Program-made: the position numbers and the translations under genes
Origin: Phycisphaerales bacterium
Lineage (GTDB): Bacteria; Planctomycetota; Phycisphaerae; Tepidisphaerales; Tepidisphaeraceae
Assembly: GCA_028288875.1 (NCBI GenBank)
Contig: JAQGHK010000481.1
Span: 1 to 19,551, forward strand
Direction: 5' to 3'
Length of the DNA: 19,551 nt
The notes under the pieces: model-generated
What the model saw: only the letters and a program-made list of their open reading frames with translations
The model's database searches: none
What the model was told of the DNA's origin: nothing
Part shown: piece by piece, positions 7,331-14,949 of the stretch
Layout: every line of letters begins with the position of its first letter
Numbering within the stretch: the stretch's first letter is position 1

Positions 7331-8764
7331 TTAGAACGTGTCCAGGGTACGACGGGCGAACAGATCGCCGGGCAGTTTGATGCCGCGGTGTTCGATCCGC
7401 TCGGCACACTTTGGACGAATGCCGTTGCAGATGAAGCTGCCGACGGCGTGGCCTTCACTATCGATGCCGCGCTGTTCGAAGTGGAACAGGTCATGCATCT
7501 GGATGGCTTCGCCTTCCATGCCGGTAATCTCGGTCACACGCGTCACCTTACGGCGACCACCCACCAGGCGGTTGGCCTGAATGATCAGGTTCACGGCGGA
7601 GGCGACCTGGCTACGCATGGCCTTCTGCGGAATGTCAAAGCCGGCCATGGCGACGAGCACTTCAAGACGGCTCATCGCGTCACGCGGATTGTTTGCGTGG
7701 ATCGTCGTCATCGAACCGTCGTGGCCGGTGTTCATCGCCTGGAGCATGTCCAGCGATTCAGCACCACGACACTCGCCGATGATCACGCGATCGGGACGCA
7801 TACGCAGACAGTTTTTCACAAGATCGCGGGCGTTCACTTCGCCGCGGCCTTCGATATTGGCCGGACGGGTTTCGAGGCGCACCACGTGTGGCTGTTGGAG
7901 CTGCAGTTCGGCCGCGTCTTCGATCGTGATGACGCGTTCGTCGCTCGGGATGTAGCGGCTCAAACAATTGAGCAGCGTTGTTTTACCCGAGCCGGTACCG
8001 CCGGAGATGATGATGTTGCAACGGCTCTGCACGGCGGCGGCGAGGAAGTCCATCACCGGCGCGGGGAACGCGCCATGGCGAATCAGATCTTCCAATTGCA
8101 GCGGCTTGCTGCCGAAGCGGCGAATGCTCATCGCCGGGCCGTCCAGGGCCAGCGGCGGGATGATTGCGTTGACACGGCTGCCGTCGGTCAGACGGGCGTC
8201 ACACATCGGCTGCGTTTCGTCGATACGACGACCGACCAAACCAACGATGCGATCGATGATCTGACGCAGGTGGGCGTTGTCACGAAATCGCGTATCGCAG
8301 AGCTCTACACGGCCACGACGTTCGACGTAGATGCGATCATGGCGATTGACCATAATATCGCTGATGGTCGAGTCCTTCAGGAGCGATTCCAACGGCCCCA
8401 GGCCGAAGGTTTCGTCCATGATGTCGTCCATGAGCTTTTCCTGCTCATTGGAGGACAGCAACGACTTTTCATTCTGACAGAGTTCGCGAATAAGGCCGCG
8501 CACTTCCTGCCGGACGACGTCAGGCGCCATCGACTTGATGTTCTGCAGATCCAGGCGCTCCACCAACTGGGTGTGGATGCGGACCTTCATCTGGCTGGTA
8601 TAGATCTGGCGTTCGCTGGGCGGTGCGGCGGCGACGATGCTCGGCCGTGTCGGGGCGGTCAGGCGCGTCGCGACGACGGCACCGGGGACGGCGGCTGCCG
8701 CGGCGGGCGTTTCATCGACCTTCGGCGTTTCGGTCGCGGGCGTGGCTCGGCTGAAAAGACCCAT
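7331..8764 (-). CDS. cpaF: Tad pilus assembly ATPase CpaF/TadA
   Basis: Secretion ATPase of the GspE/VirB11 superfamily, 477 residues. It powers pilin export or pilus assembly through TadB/TadC. After an Ala/Pro/Thr-rich N-terminal tail (about 1-50) comes the N-terminal domain, with FGLGPLE and ISDIMVN at about 120-140. Next is the ATPase core: Walker A GGTGSGKT (255-262), Asp-box-like ITIEDAAELQL (279-289), Walker B VIIGECRG (327-334) and the His box GSMTTIHAN (350-358). All catalytic elements are present. An AAGGAA Shine-Dalgarno lies seven bases before the ATG. It follows cpaE after 74 bases and precedes tadB after 11. The naming follows the Caulobacter system; tadA is the Aggregatibacter name. 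Confidence 0.97.
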   Translation of the reverse strand: MGLFSRATPATETPKVDETPAAAAAVPGAVVATRLTAPTRPSIVAAAPPSERQIYTSQMKVRIHTQLVERLDLQNIKSMAPDVVRQEVRGLIRELCQNEKSLLSSNEQEKLMDDIMDETFGLGPLESLLKDSTISDIMVNRHDRIYVERRGRVELCDTRFRDNAHLRQIIDRIVGLVGRRIDETQPMCDARLTDGSRVNAIIPPLALDGPAMSIRRFGSKPLQLEDLIRHGAFPAPVMDFLAAAVQSRCNIIISGGTGSGKTTLLNCLSRYIPSDERVITIEDAAELQLQQPHVVRLETRPANIEGRGEVNARDLVKNCLRMRPDRVIIGECRGAESLDMLQAMNTGHDGSMTTIHANNPRDAMSRLEVLVAMAGFDIPQKAMRSQVASAVNLIIQANRLVGGRRKVTRVTEITGMEGEAIQMHDLFHFEQRGIDSEGHAVGSFICNGIRPKCAERIEHRGIKLPGDLFARRTLDTF

Positions 8765-8838
8765 TTGCGTTCCTTGTACGGACTTCGAACAGCTTCTTCT
8801 GACCCCTGCGGGCTGCCGTGGCGTGCCCTACCGATTCC

Positions 8839-9972
8839 TCAGGCCGCCAGCGCGACTTGCTTGCCCATCAGGAACTTTCCGAATTCGCTGATGGCCGTGC
8901 TGATTTCGGTCTTCGGGCTGCTGACCACGAACGGCTCGCCGTAGTTGATCGCGCTGATGGCGGTCTTGAAGTCGTTTGGCACCAGCCAGCTGATCTTCAG
9001 GCCCAGGGCGCGTTCCACTTCGGCCGGATCGATGTCCCAGCCCTTTTTCACGAAGCGGTTCACGACGATCTTGATCTTGCTGCTTTCGATGCCCATGCGG
9101 CGCATCGCGCCGACGTATCGCTCGGTGTTCTTGGCCGAGGGGACGTTCAGCTGCATCACGACGACGTTCAGGTCGGCCGTCTGCAGCGTGGTGGCGTACA
9201 TCGGGTCGACGCTCATGACCGAGTCCATGACGACGCAGTCGAACATGCGGCCAAGGATGTTGTACAGGCGGACCAGGCCGGGCTGATTCACGCGCTGCGT
9301 GTCTTCCGGCAGGTCGGGACGGCTCAGGATCGAGACGCCGGTCTTCTTATGAACGGCCAAGGCGTTATCGAGCAGCGTGCGGTCGACGCGGTCGGCCGAC
9401 TGCATAACGTCTGCGATGGTGTAACGCGGACGCGTATCAAAGTAGCTGGCACAGCCGCCACGAACCAGGTCGAGGTCGATCAGGGCCGTCTTCTTGGTCT
9501 GGCCGATCGAGGCAGCGAGGTTGCAGGCGATAGTGCTCGCGCCGCAGCCGCCTTGGGTCGGGATGATGTTGATCAGCTTCGCACGCTTGCCCATGCCGTT
9601 GACATTGGCCAGGCGTTCGAGCGCGGCGGTGAAGCGGATTTCGTTGATCGGCAGCGGAACGAACTCTTTCACACCGGCAGCCATCGAGTCCATCAGCAGG
9701 TTCGGGTCCAGCACCTGGCTGAGCGCGAAGAAACTGACGTTATGGAACTGGCGCGGCAGGTGGCCGATGCGGCGGAGGCTGTCGGTCGCACCCGGGTCGA
9801 GGTTGACGACCACGAGCTGTGGCGCATCCGACCGGTTCAGCATCGCTTCGAGCGGGTCCGTGTTGGACAGCTGGGCGACCACCTGAACACCGAACGTCGT
9901 CAGAAAGCTCGCCATTTCCTGGCGGTTCTGGTCGTCCGGATCAACGACTACGCAATTGAGTTGAACGTGCAT
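8839..9972 (-). CDS. cpaE: Tad pilus localisation protein CpaE/TadZ with degenerate receiver and P-loop
   Basis: Protein of 377 residues with a receiver-like N-terminal domain (about 5-122) and a MinD/ParA-type domain (about 130-370), the CpaE/TadZ layout. Such proteins set the polar or focal position of the Tad machine. In the receiver half, LVVVNLDP places Asn57 where the phospho-acceptor Asp normally sits, and FVPLP lacks the conserved Lys. In the second half the deviant Walker A reads TQGGCGAST (139-147). The signature Lys is Gln140 and the P-loop Lys is Ala145, although ALIDLDLVRGG (switch/A' region) is kept. Atypical P-loops are known in TadZ proteins. It follows the secretin gene after 42 bases, with an AAGGAA Shine-Dalgarno before the ATG. 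Confidence 0.93.
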   Translation of the reverse strand: MHVQLNCVVVDPDDQNRQEMASFLTTFGVQVVAQLSNTDPLEAMLNRSDAPQLVVVNLDPGATDSLRRIGHLPRQFHNVSFFALSQVLDPNLLMDSMAAGVKEFVPLPINEIRFTAALERLANVNGMGKRAKLINIIPTQGGCGASTIACNLAASIGQTKKTALIDLDLVRGGCASYFDTRPRYTIADVMQSADRVDRTLLDNALAVHKKTGVSILSRPDLPEDTQRVNQPGLVRLYNILGRMFDCVVMDSVMSVDPMYATTLQTADLNVVVMQLNVPSAKNTERYVGAMRRMGIESSKIKIVVNRFVKKGWDIDPAEVERALGLKISWLVPNDFKTAISAINYGEPFVVSSPKTEISTAISEFGKFLMGKQVALAA

Positions 9973-10014
9973 GGCTATTCCTTGAGTTCCGTCTGTACCG
10001 CTAACAACCGTTAC

Positions 10015-11628
10015 TTATTTGCTATCGGCCGGCGCGGTGGTCGGCTGAATGACCGTCTCCGATTGAATCGGAGGCACCACAGGGGCAACCGGCACCGCGG
10101 GCGTTATCGGAGCCGCGGGGACGACCGGAGCGGTCAGGATGATGTCGGCCTTCTCATCGAAGCCGTAAGGTCCGACAAACCGGGGGGCCGGTCCGCGGCG
10201 CGAGGCCAGCGGCTGCTTTGGATCACCCAAGGCACCGAGATCGCCGAGGCCGTAAAGTTCGGCTTCATTCGGGTAACGGAACCGATCGCCCGTGGCGGCC
10301 GGGACCTGATCGGGGTTCATCGCCGAGGCCAGGTGCGGCGTGACCAGGATGACCAGTTCGGTTTCCGAGCGAGTGTATTTGACGTTCCGGAAGAACGCCC
10401 CGACGACCGGCAGATCGCTCAGGCCGGGGATGCCGCTGCTGCTGGACGTGAGATCACGCTGAAGCAGGCCGGCGAGCGCCAGGGTCTGGCCTTCCGCCAT
10501 CTCAACAATGTTGCTGAGTTTGCGGGTCCGCAAACCGGGGACCGGCTGCCCACCGACGCTGGTCGCACTGCTGTAATCGAGCGACGACACTTCCGGCTCG
10601 ACTTTCATGCGGATCCGGCCGTTGCCGAGGACGACGGCGTTGTACTTCAGGCGTACGCCGAACTCTTTGTATTCGATTGTGATTGTGCTGCTGCCACCGG
10701 CACCGGCCTGGGGCACCGGGATCGGGATTTCACCGCCGGCCAGGAAACTGGCGTCTTCGCCGCTCACGCTGACGAGGCTTGGCTCGGCCAGGGTGCGGGC
10801 AAGGTTGTTCTGTTTCAGGGCCTGCACGTAGGTCTCGAAGATCGTGCCGCCGATGGTGCCGTTACCGAAAATCGAAGCAGCACCCGGGATTTCGACCGAC
10901 TTACCCTGGGCCATCGCGCCGATCGGATTGCCGTTCGGGCCGTTCTGGAAGCCGATGCCGCTGCTGCCGTCGTTGAAGTAGCTGCTGAAGCCCAGCTGAT
11001 TGCTGGCCGCGCGGTTCACTTCGAGGAACTGCACGCTCAGCACGATCTGCTGACCGCCGCCGACTTCCAGGAAGTTGATCACTTCCTTCGTGTAGGCATT
11101 AGCCAGACGACCGGCCTGCTCGGCGACCTTCAGGGTCGGCACGCGGCCGCGGAGCGTCACCTGGCCGTTGATCACGTCGACCGTTATCGGGGCGTCGGGG
11201 AAGCTCTTCTTCACTTCGTCACGCAGGGCCTGGATGTCCAGGTTGACGCTGACGTCGATGGCCTGTGACTGGTCTTTTTCGTTCCACACGATGACCTGCG
11301 TATTACCCGGCTTCTTGGCCGTGATCAGGATCGTGGTCGGGCCGACCATGGTGACTTCGGCGATGTCGGGCTGACCAACATTCACCCGGGTGGTCTTGTC
11401 CTTGGTGGTCAGGACGGCCGTCTTGTTGATGCTCAGGGCAAGCTTGCCGTCATTGTCGATACCGCTATCGACCAGACCGGCCTGCGGCGAAGGGGCCGGC
11501 GTGAAGCCGACGTTCGCAGTCGTGGGGACCGGATCGGCGCCACGGGCAGCGGGGACCAGGGCGGCTACCGTCGCGGCGACGGCCCAGCGGCAGGCATGCT
11601 TGAGGATGTTTTGAGTGTGCTTGTTCAT
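10015..11628 (-). CDS. cpaC: Tad pilus outer-membrane secretin CpaC/RcpA
   Basis: Protein of 537 residues. An N-terminal signal peptide ends near Ala31. Residues about 60-128 are the pilus-formation N-terminal domain (VNVGQPDIAEVTMV, ILITAKKPGNTQVIVW). About 130-190 is a BON domain (VDVINGQVTLRGRVPT). About 195-435 is the secretin pore domain, with LAEPSLVSVSGEDASFLAGGEIPIP, IVEMAEGQTLALAGLL, PGLSDLPVVGAFFR and ETELVILVTPHL. It forms the outer-membrane channel through which the fibre exits. The C-terminal ~100 residues are an extra tail ending in a Pro/Val/Ala-rich stretch (about 500-537). GAGG lies eight bases before the ATG. It follows cpaB after 43 bases. Confidence 0.96.
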   Translation of the reverse strand: MNKHTQNILKHACRWAVAATVAALVPAARGADPVPTTANVGFTPAPSPQAGLVDSGIDNDGKLALSINKTAVLTTKDKTTRVNVGQPDIAEVTMVGPTTILITAKKPGNTQVIVWNEKDQSQAIDVSVNLDIQALRDEVKKSFPDAPITVDVINGQVTLRGRVPTLKVAEQAGRLANAYTKEVINFLEVGGGQQIVLSVQFLEVNRAASNQLGFSSYFNDGSSGIGFQNGPNGNPIGAMAQGKSVEIPGAASIFGNGTIGGTIFETYVQALKQNNLARTLAEPSLVSVSGEDASFLAGGEIPIPVPQAGAGGSSTITIEYKEFGVRLKYNAVVLGNGRIRMKVEPEVSSLDYSSATSVGGQPVPGLRTRKLSNIVEMAEGQTLALAGLLQRDLTSSSSGIPGLSDLPVVGAFFRNVKYTRSETELVILVTPHLASAMNPDQVPAATGDRFRYPNEAELYGLGDLGALGDPKQPLASRRGPAPRFVGPYGFDEKADIILTAPVVPAAPITPAVPVAPVVPPIQSETVIQPTTAPADSK

Positions 11629-11671
11629 GATGAAGCCTCGTCTCGATTGGGAGAGATGCCGTAGCCGTGGT

Positions 11672-12631
11672 TTAGTTGTGCTCGGGTTGTTCGGTAGAGG
11701 TCACGAAGCCGTCGTGGTCCGGCGCGGCGTCAGTGGCCTTCGGCGTGGCGGGCACGTCAAAGTTCTGCGTCGTGACCTGGCCGGCCTTGATCACCTGGAC
11801 GGACCAGTTGTTGTTCAGCGGCTTGATGTCTTTGACTTGGCTCACCGGCGATGCGCTGGGCTGGGTGGTGGACGAAGCCTGTTGGACGTCGGCGAACGGA
11901 TCGCCTTCATGACGACCTTTGAGCTCGGCCAGCGTAATGCCTTCGCTGTCGGCGACGCTTTCGTCACGGCCGTTGCGGAGCACCAGGCGAACACGCCCCA
12001 CTGACGCCGCGAGTTCAACCTTTTCCGCATCCTTCGGCTTCACCAGAAGCGTGATGGTGCGTGATTGCGGCTGTTGTTGCCCCTGCTGTTGCGGATCGGT
12101 CGAAGCAATCGGATTGATGCGTGAGCCGACGGCCAGAACCGTGACGCTTTCAAGCACGGTCTTGGCCATGCTCTTGCCGTCGATGTTCAGGGTCGTGACG
12201 ACGTCCACCTTGCACTTAGGCATGATGAAGCCGGCCACACCGGTCGTATCACTGATGTCGACCGTGATCGCACGGTAGCCGGTCGGCAGCGTCGCACCCA
12301 CACCAAAGCCCGCACCGTCATCGGCGAGCAGGCCGGGCGTGATCGCCTGGCCTTTGGTGAGGTTGATCTTGGCGACATGGTTGGCCGCCTGTGAGGGCGA
12401 GCCGAACACGCCGATCGGAGCCGCTTCGGGCGGCACCTTGGCGAGCATGACATCCATTTCGGTGAGGGTGGTGCCGGCTTCAATGTCGCGGGCCGCCACC
12501 ATCACGGGAACCAGGTTCGTCGGCTCGACGACCACCTGATGATTGGCGCTCACCATCGACATGCCCAGTCGCGCTGCGAGCAGGCCGAGGACGACAGCAA
12601 TGGCCAAGGGAGTGAATGCTTTCCAATTCAT
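11672..12631 (-). CDS. cpaB: Tad pilus assembly protein CpaB/RcpC
   Basis: Protein of 319 residues. Residues about 5-28 form an uncleaved signal/membrane helix. About 40-105 is a SAF domain (VMVAARDIEAGTTLTEMDV, with LTKGQAITPGLL). About 115-215 is the RcpC/CpaB domain (GYRAITVDISDTTGVAGFIMP, KVDVVTTL, then TITLLVKPKDAEKVELAA). The C-terminus contains a Gln-rich segment (DPQQQGQQQPQ) and a disordered Ser/Thr/Pro tail, with a last conserved WSVQVIKAGQVTTQNF motif typical of CpaB. It is the periplasmic partner of the secretin. It is the first gene after the terminator at 12846-12873 and has AAGGAA eight bases before the ATG. Confidence 0.94.
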   Translation of the reverse strand: MNWKAFTPLAIAVVLGLLAARLGMSMVSANHQVVVEPTNLVPVMVAARDIEAGTTLTEMDVMLAKVPPEAAPIGVFGSPSQAANHVAKINLTKGQAITPGLLADDGAGFGVGATLPTGYRAITVDISDTTGVAGFIMPKCKVDVVTTLNIDGKSMAKTVLESVTVLAVGSRINPIASTDPQQQGQQQPQSRTITLLVKPKDAEKVELAASVGRVRLVLRNGRDESVADSEGITLAELKGRHEGDPFADVQQASSTTQPSASPVSQVKDIKPLNNNWSVQVIKAGQVTTQNFDVPATPKATDAAPDHDGFVTSTEQPEHN

Positions 12632-12717
12632 AGTAAGTTCCTTCGACTGCGAGTTCGGTCTACACCGTTAACGTCGGGTGTGCGGGACAGGCGGTTGAGG
12701 CATCGGCGTAATTTTCA

Positions 12718-12746
12718 TCACTAAATTGGTTGCCGGACGTTGACAA
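12718..12746 (-). promoter_or_regulatory. Possible promoter upstream of cpaB
   Basis: On the minus strand TTGTCA (rc of 12741-12746), a 5/6 match to the -35 box, is followed after 17 bases by TAGTGA (rc of 12718-12723), a poor -10. It lies about 90 bases before cpaB, in the 214-base segment between the terminator and the gene. Given the terminator just upstream, some promoter is expected here; this particular one is weak. Confidence 0.25.
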
Positions 12747-12845
12747 ACCGAAAAGCAATCGGCGGACGGGAAGAAAAGCCTATGCAGGCCAGTCAGGTCG
12801 GCCGTTTGCGAATCGGGTTCTGGAGGCATGCCGGCCAAAAACAAG

Positions 12846-12873
12846 GCGAGCCGGGCAAACATGCCCGGCTCGC
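12846..12873 (-). terminator. Rho-independent terminator after the TadE-like gene
   Basis: GCGAGCCGGGCA (12846-12857) and TGCCCGGCTCGC (12862-12873) form a perfect 12-pair stem with a four-base loop. Read on the minus strand it is followed at once by CTTGTTTTTGG, a proper U-rich tract. It starts 25 bases past the stop of the pseudopilin gene, so it splits the Tad locus into cpaA-tadE and cpaB onward. Confidence 0.82.
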
Positions 12874-12898
12874 GAGGAGTTTCACAATGAATCGGCAA

Positions 12899-13324
12899 TT
12901 AGCCTTCGCGACGCATGGTCGTGGCGCCAACGACAATTTTGGCGGCACCAATCAGGCCCATCGGGCGAAGACCAACCGTGCCCCAGGTGGACTGAACCTT
13001 TACAACGATAGCCGTGCCTGAGGTGGGGTTTGTCGCAGAAATCGTCATAGCGACGTTGCTGGTATCGGTGATCAACACCGAATAACTGGCCGGAGCAATG
13101 CCGGCAGCGTCCATCGATGACTTTACGGTGGCGGTCACTTCGGCATTCGAAGTGCCGGTGGCCGCGGAGCGGGCACCTTCACGCGACGCGCCCTGCAAGG
13201 TGTGCTTGATATAGAAGTAGTGGCCGAACTCAACGCACCCGAACGCCAGGAAAATCATGGCGTTCAGCACGAAGAAGCCTTCGAGCACGGCCGAACCGCT
13301 GCGGCGGCGAATTGATTGTGTCAT
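12899..13324 (-). CDS. TadE-like pseudopilin
   Basis: Protein of 141 residues. Residues 1-9 are basic (MTQSIRRRSG) and followed by SAVLEGFFVLNAMIFLAFG, a membrane helix. The Gly10 | Ser11 junction with Glu at +5 after the cleavage Gly fits prepilin-peptidase processing. The EFGHYFYIKHTLQGASREGAR segment is typical of TadE/TadG-like proteins (EFg....hqaarEGAR). The C-terminal two thirds are short beta-rich and Thr/Ser-rich (ATNPTSGTAIVVKVQSTWGTVG). TadE and TadF are minor pilins of the Tad system needed for fibre formation. A GGAG six bases upstream fixes the ATG at 13324 over an in-frame TTG at 13336. It lies 40 bases after the prepilin peptidase gene. It is unusually the only pilin-like gene in the locus. 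Confidence 0.87.
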   Translation of the reverse strand: MTQSIRRRSGSAVLEGFFVLNAMIFLAFGCVEFGHYFYIKHTLQGASREGARSAATGTSNAEVTATVKSSMDAAGIAPASYSVLITDTSNVAMTISATNPTSGTAIVVKVQSTWGTVGLRPMGLIGAAKIVVGATTMRREG

Positions 13325-13364
13325 TCGAAGCTCCAAAACCGCTTTTGGGCGGCCAGGCGGGCGT

Positions 13365-13895
13365 TCAGAACGCCATCAGCCACACCACCACACCTGCCAG
13401 CATCGGCACCGCATACGGCAACGGACGGTCAATGCTGCGGAATCGCTTACCCGTCTGTTGAATGTGATCGGCACCCAGGACACGCAGGTGAACCAGATTC
13501 ACCGCCAAAAGACCGCTATTTCGGAGCAAAGCGCTAAGCTTTCCGGCCTGTGCCGCCTGAACGACCGATAACACCCCGCCAAAGATCGTTGTCAGCACCA
13601 ATACGACAACAACCCCCACCGGCCCGGTCCACGCACCGATCGCCGTCAACAATTTGACGTCCCCGCCGCCAAGGGCACCGAGTGCGAACGCCGGGAACAA
13701 AAGGACGAACCCCACGGCCGCCCCGGCCAGCGAAGAACCAACGGTGACGTGTGTCGCGCCACGCAGCGCCAGCCCCATGCCGACGACGAGCGTCAGCAGC
13801 GTTAGCCAGTTCGGCAGCCGGCGGGATCGCCAGTCAATGACGGCACCGATCGACATCAAAACGAGCAGCGGAAGATACGGCGCGACATGGGACAT
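13365..13895 (-). CDS. cpaA: Tad prepilin peptidase CpaA/TadV
   Basis: Aspartic prepilin peptidase (A24 family) of 176 residues, the short form lacking the N-methyltransferase domain. It is a multi-helix membrane protein. The two catalytic aspartates are visible: IGAVIDWRSRRLPNWLT (Asp22) and LGALGGGDVKLL (the GGGD box, about residues 75-86). It would cleave the leader of the TadE-like protein and of any Flp pilin. I chose the ATG at 13895; the frame stays open to 14336 but runs antisense into the AEC transporter gene, so the longer form is unlikely. It is divergent from that transporter across 97 bases that probably hold promoters for both. Confidence 0.87.
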   Translation of the reverse strand: MSHVAPYLPLLVLMSIGAVIDWRSRRLPNWLTLLTLVVGMGLALRGATHVTVGSSLAGAAVGFVLLFPAFALGALGGGDVKLLTAIGAWTGPVGVVVVLVLTTIFGGVLSVVQAAQAGKLSALLRNSGLLAVNLVHLRVLGADHIQQTGKRFRSIDRPLPYAVPMLAGVVVWLMAF

Positions 13896-13992
13896 TACGC
13901 TCACATCGGCGCAATCGGGCACGGCGTCGAAGCGTCTCACCTTATCGGACTCGATTTCGCTCCGATCATTTCCGAATACACTGCCGGCCCAC

Positions 13993-14949
13993 ATGCACGC
14001 CTGGTCCACCATCGGTTCCGCCCTCGCACTGGTCTTTATGACCGCTGGAATCGGCTTGGCCGTGCGGCGGATGGGGTGGCTTAGCGCGGAAGCTGATGCG
14101 TCGCTGGTTCGATTAAGCGTGCGCCTCTTGCTCCCCTGCCTGGTGCTCAGCGGCACGCGGCGGGGCAACTGGATGAGCGATTGGTCCGCCCTCGCCCTGC
14201 CGCCGGCGACGGGATTTGGCCTCACTGTGCTTGGCTTTGGAATCTCGGCGGCTGCGGCGTACTGGGCCGGGCCGTGGATAGGCATGCGAACGGCGGCCCA
14301 GCGCCGAACCTTCGCGCTCTGCACTGGCATGTACAACTACGGCTTCGTCCCGATTCCGCTCGTGACCGAAGCGTTTCCCGGCGACGACCTCACGCTGGCC
14401 TCGCTGCTGCTGCATAACGTCGGCGTCGAATTGGCGATGTGGACAGTCGGCCTGCTGGTGCTGACGGGACATCTGGGGAAACGCTGGTGGGTCGGCGTGC
14501 TGAACCCGATTTTCATCGCGATTCTGCTCTCGGTCGGGTTGAAACTGACCGGGTCGTGGGCATATGTCCCTGGCTGGGCGATTCGGACAATCGACTTGCT
14601 CGGCGGCTGCGCCATCCCGCTGTCCTTATTGCTCACAGGCGCAACCGTCTCCGATATCTGGCCGGAAGCGGAGTTGCGACGGGGCTGGCGAACCGTTTCG
14701 GCGGCTTGCGTTCTTCGACTGGGGCTGTTGCCGCTACTGATGATTCTCACCGGCCGACTGCTGCACGTGAATCAGTCGCTGGACCGTGTACTGGCGATCC
14801 AAGCCGCGATGCCGGCGGCGATGTTTCCGATCGTGCTTTCTCGCCATTACGGCGGCGACGCGATCACCGCGGTACGCGTCGTCGTCGGCACATCACTCGT
14901 CGGCCTGATCACGATGCCGCTGTGGCTGCTGCTCGGGCTGACGTTTTAG
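13993..14949 (+). CDS. AEC-family transporter (auxin efflux carrier/malate permease-type)
   Basis: Protein of 318 residues with about ten membrane helices, split into two halves by a short charged loop (about residues 155-165), as in the AEC family (PF03547). Recognisable features are the first-helix GLAVRRMGWLS, the CTGMYNYGFVPIPLV segment with its broken-helix Asn/Pro, and GGCAIPLSLLLTGATVSD in the second half. The family moves malate, other organic anions or auxin; the substrate here is unknown. The ATG at 13993 matches the hydrophobic N-terminus; the open frame extends upstream to 13654 across the cpaA gene and is not used. Its TAG stop overlaps the TAA of the convergent DUF1207 gene. Confidence 0.87.
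   Translation: MHAWSTIGSALALVFMTAGIGLAVRRMGWLSAEADASLVRLSVRLLLPCLVLSGTRRGNWMSDWSALALPPATGFGLTVLGFGISAAAAYWAGPWIGMRTAAQRRTFALCTGMYNYGFVPIPLVTEAFPGDDLTLASLLLHNVGVELAMWTVGLLVLTGHLGKRWWVGVLNPIFIAILLSVGLKLTGSWAYVPGWAIRTIDLLGGCAIPLSLLLTGATVSDIWPEAELRRGWRTVSAACVLRLGLLPLLMILTGRLLHVNQSLDRVLAIQAAMPAAMFPIVLSRHYGGDAITAVRVVVGTSLVGLITMPLWLLLGLTF

Noticed and set aside
7310..8944. A 544-codon plus-strand open frame opposite cpaF
   Set aside because: It mirrors the conserved ATPase gene and has no domain pattern or credible start signal.
8818..11268. An 816-codon plus-strand open frame opposite cpaE and cpaC
   Set aside because: It is antisense to two clearly conserved Tad genes. Its translation is rich in Arg/His/Asp with no recognisable domain, as expected when a G+C-rich gene is read on the other strand.
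12668..13021. Small open frames on both strands over the 12632-12898 gap, considered as candidate Flp pilins
   Set aside because: None has a short basic leader, a Gly-x4-Glu cleavage motif and a hydrophobic helix, and they run through the terminator hairpin.
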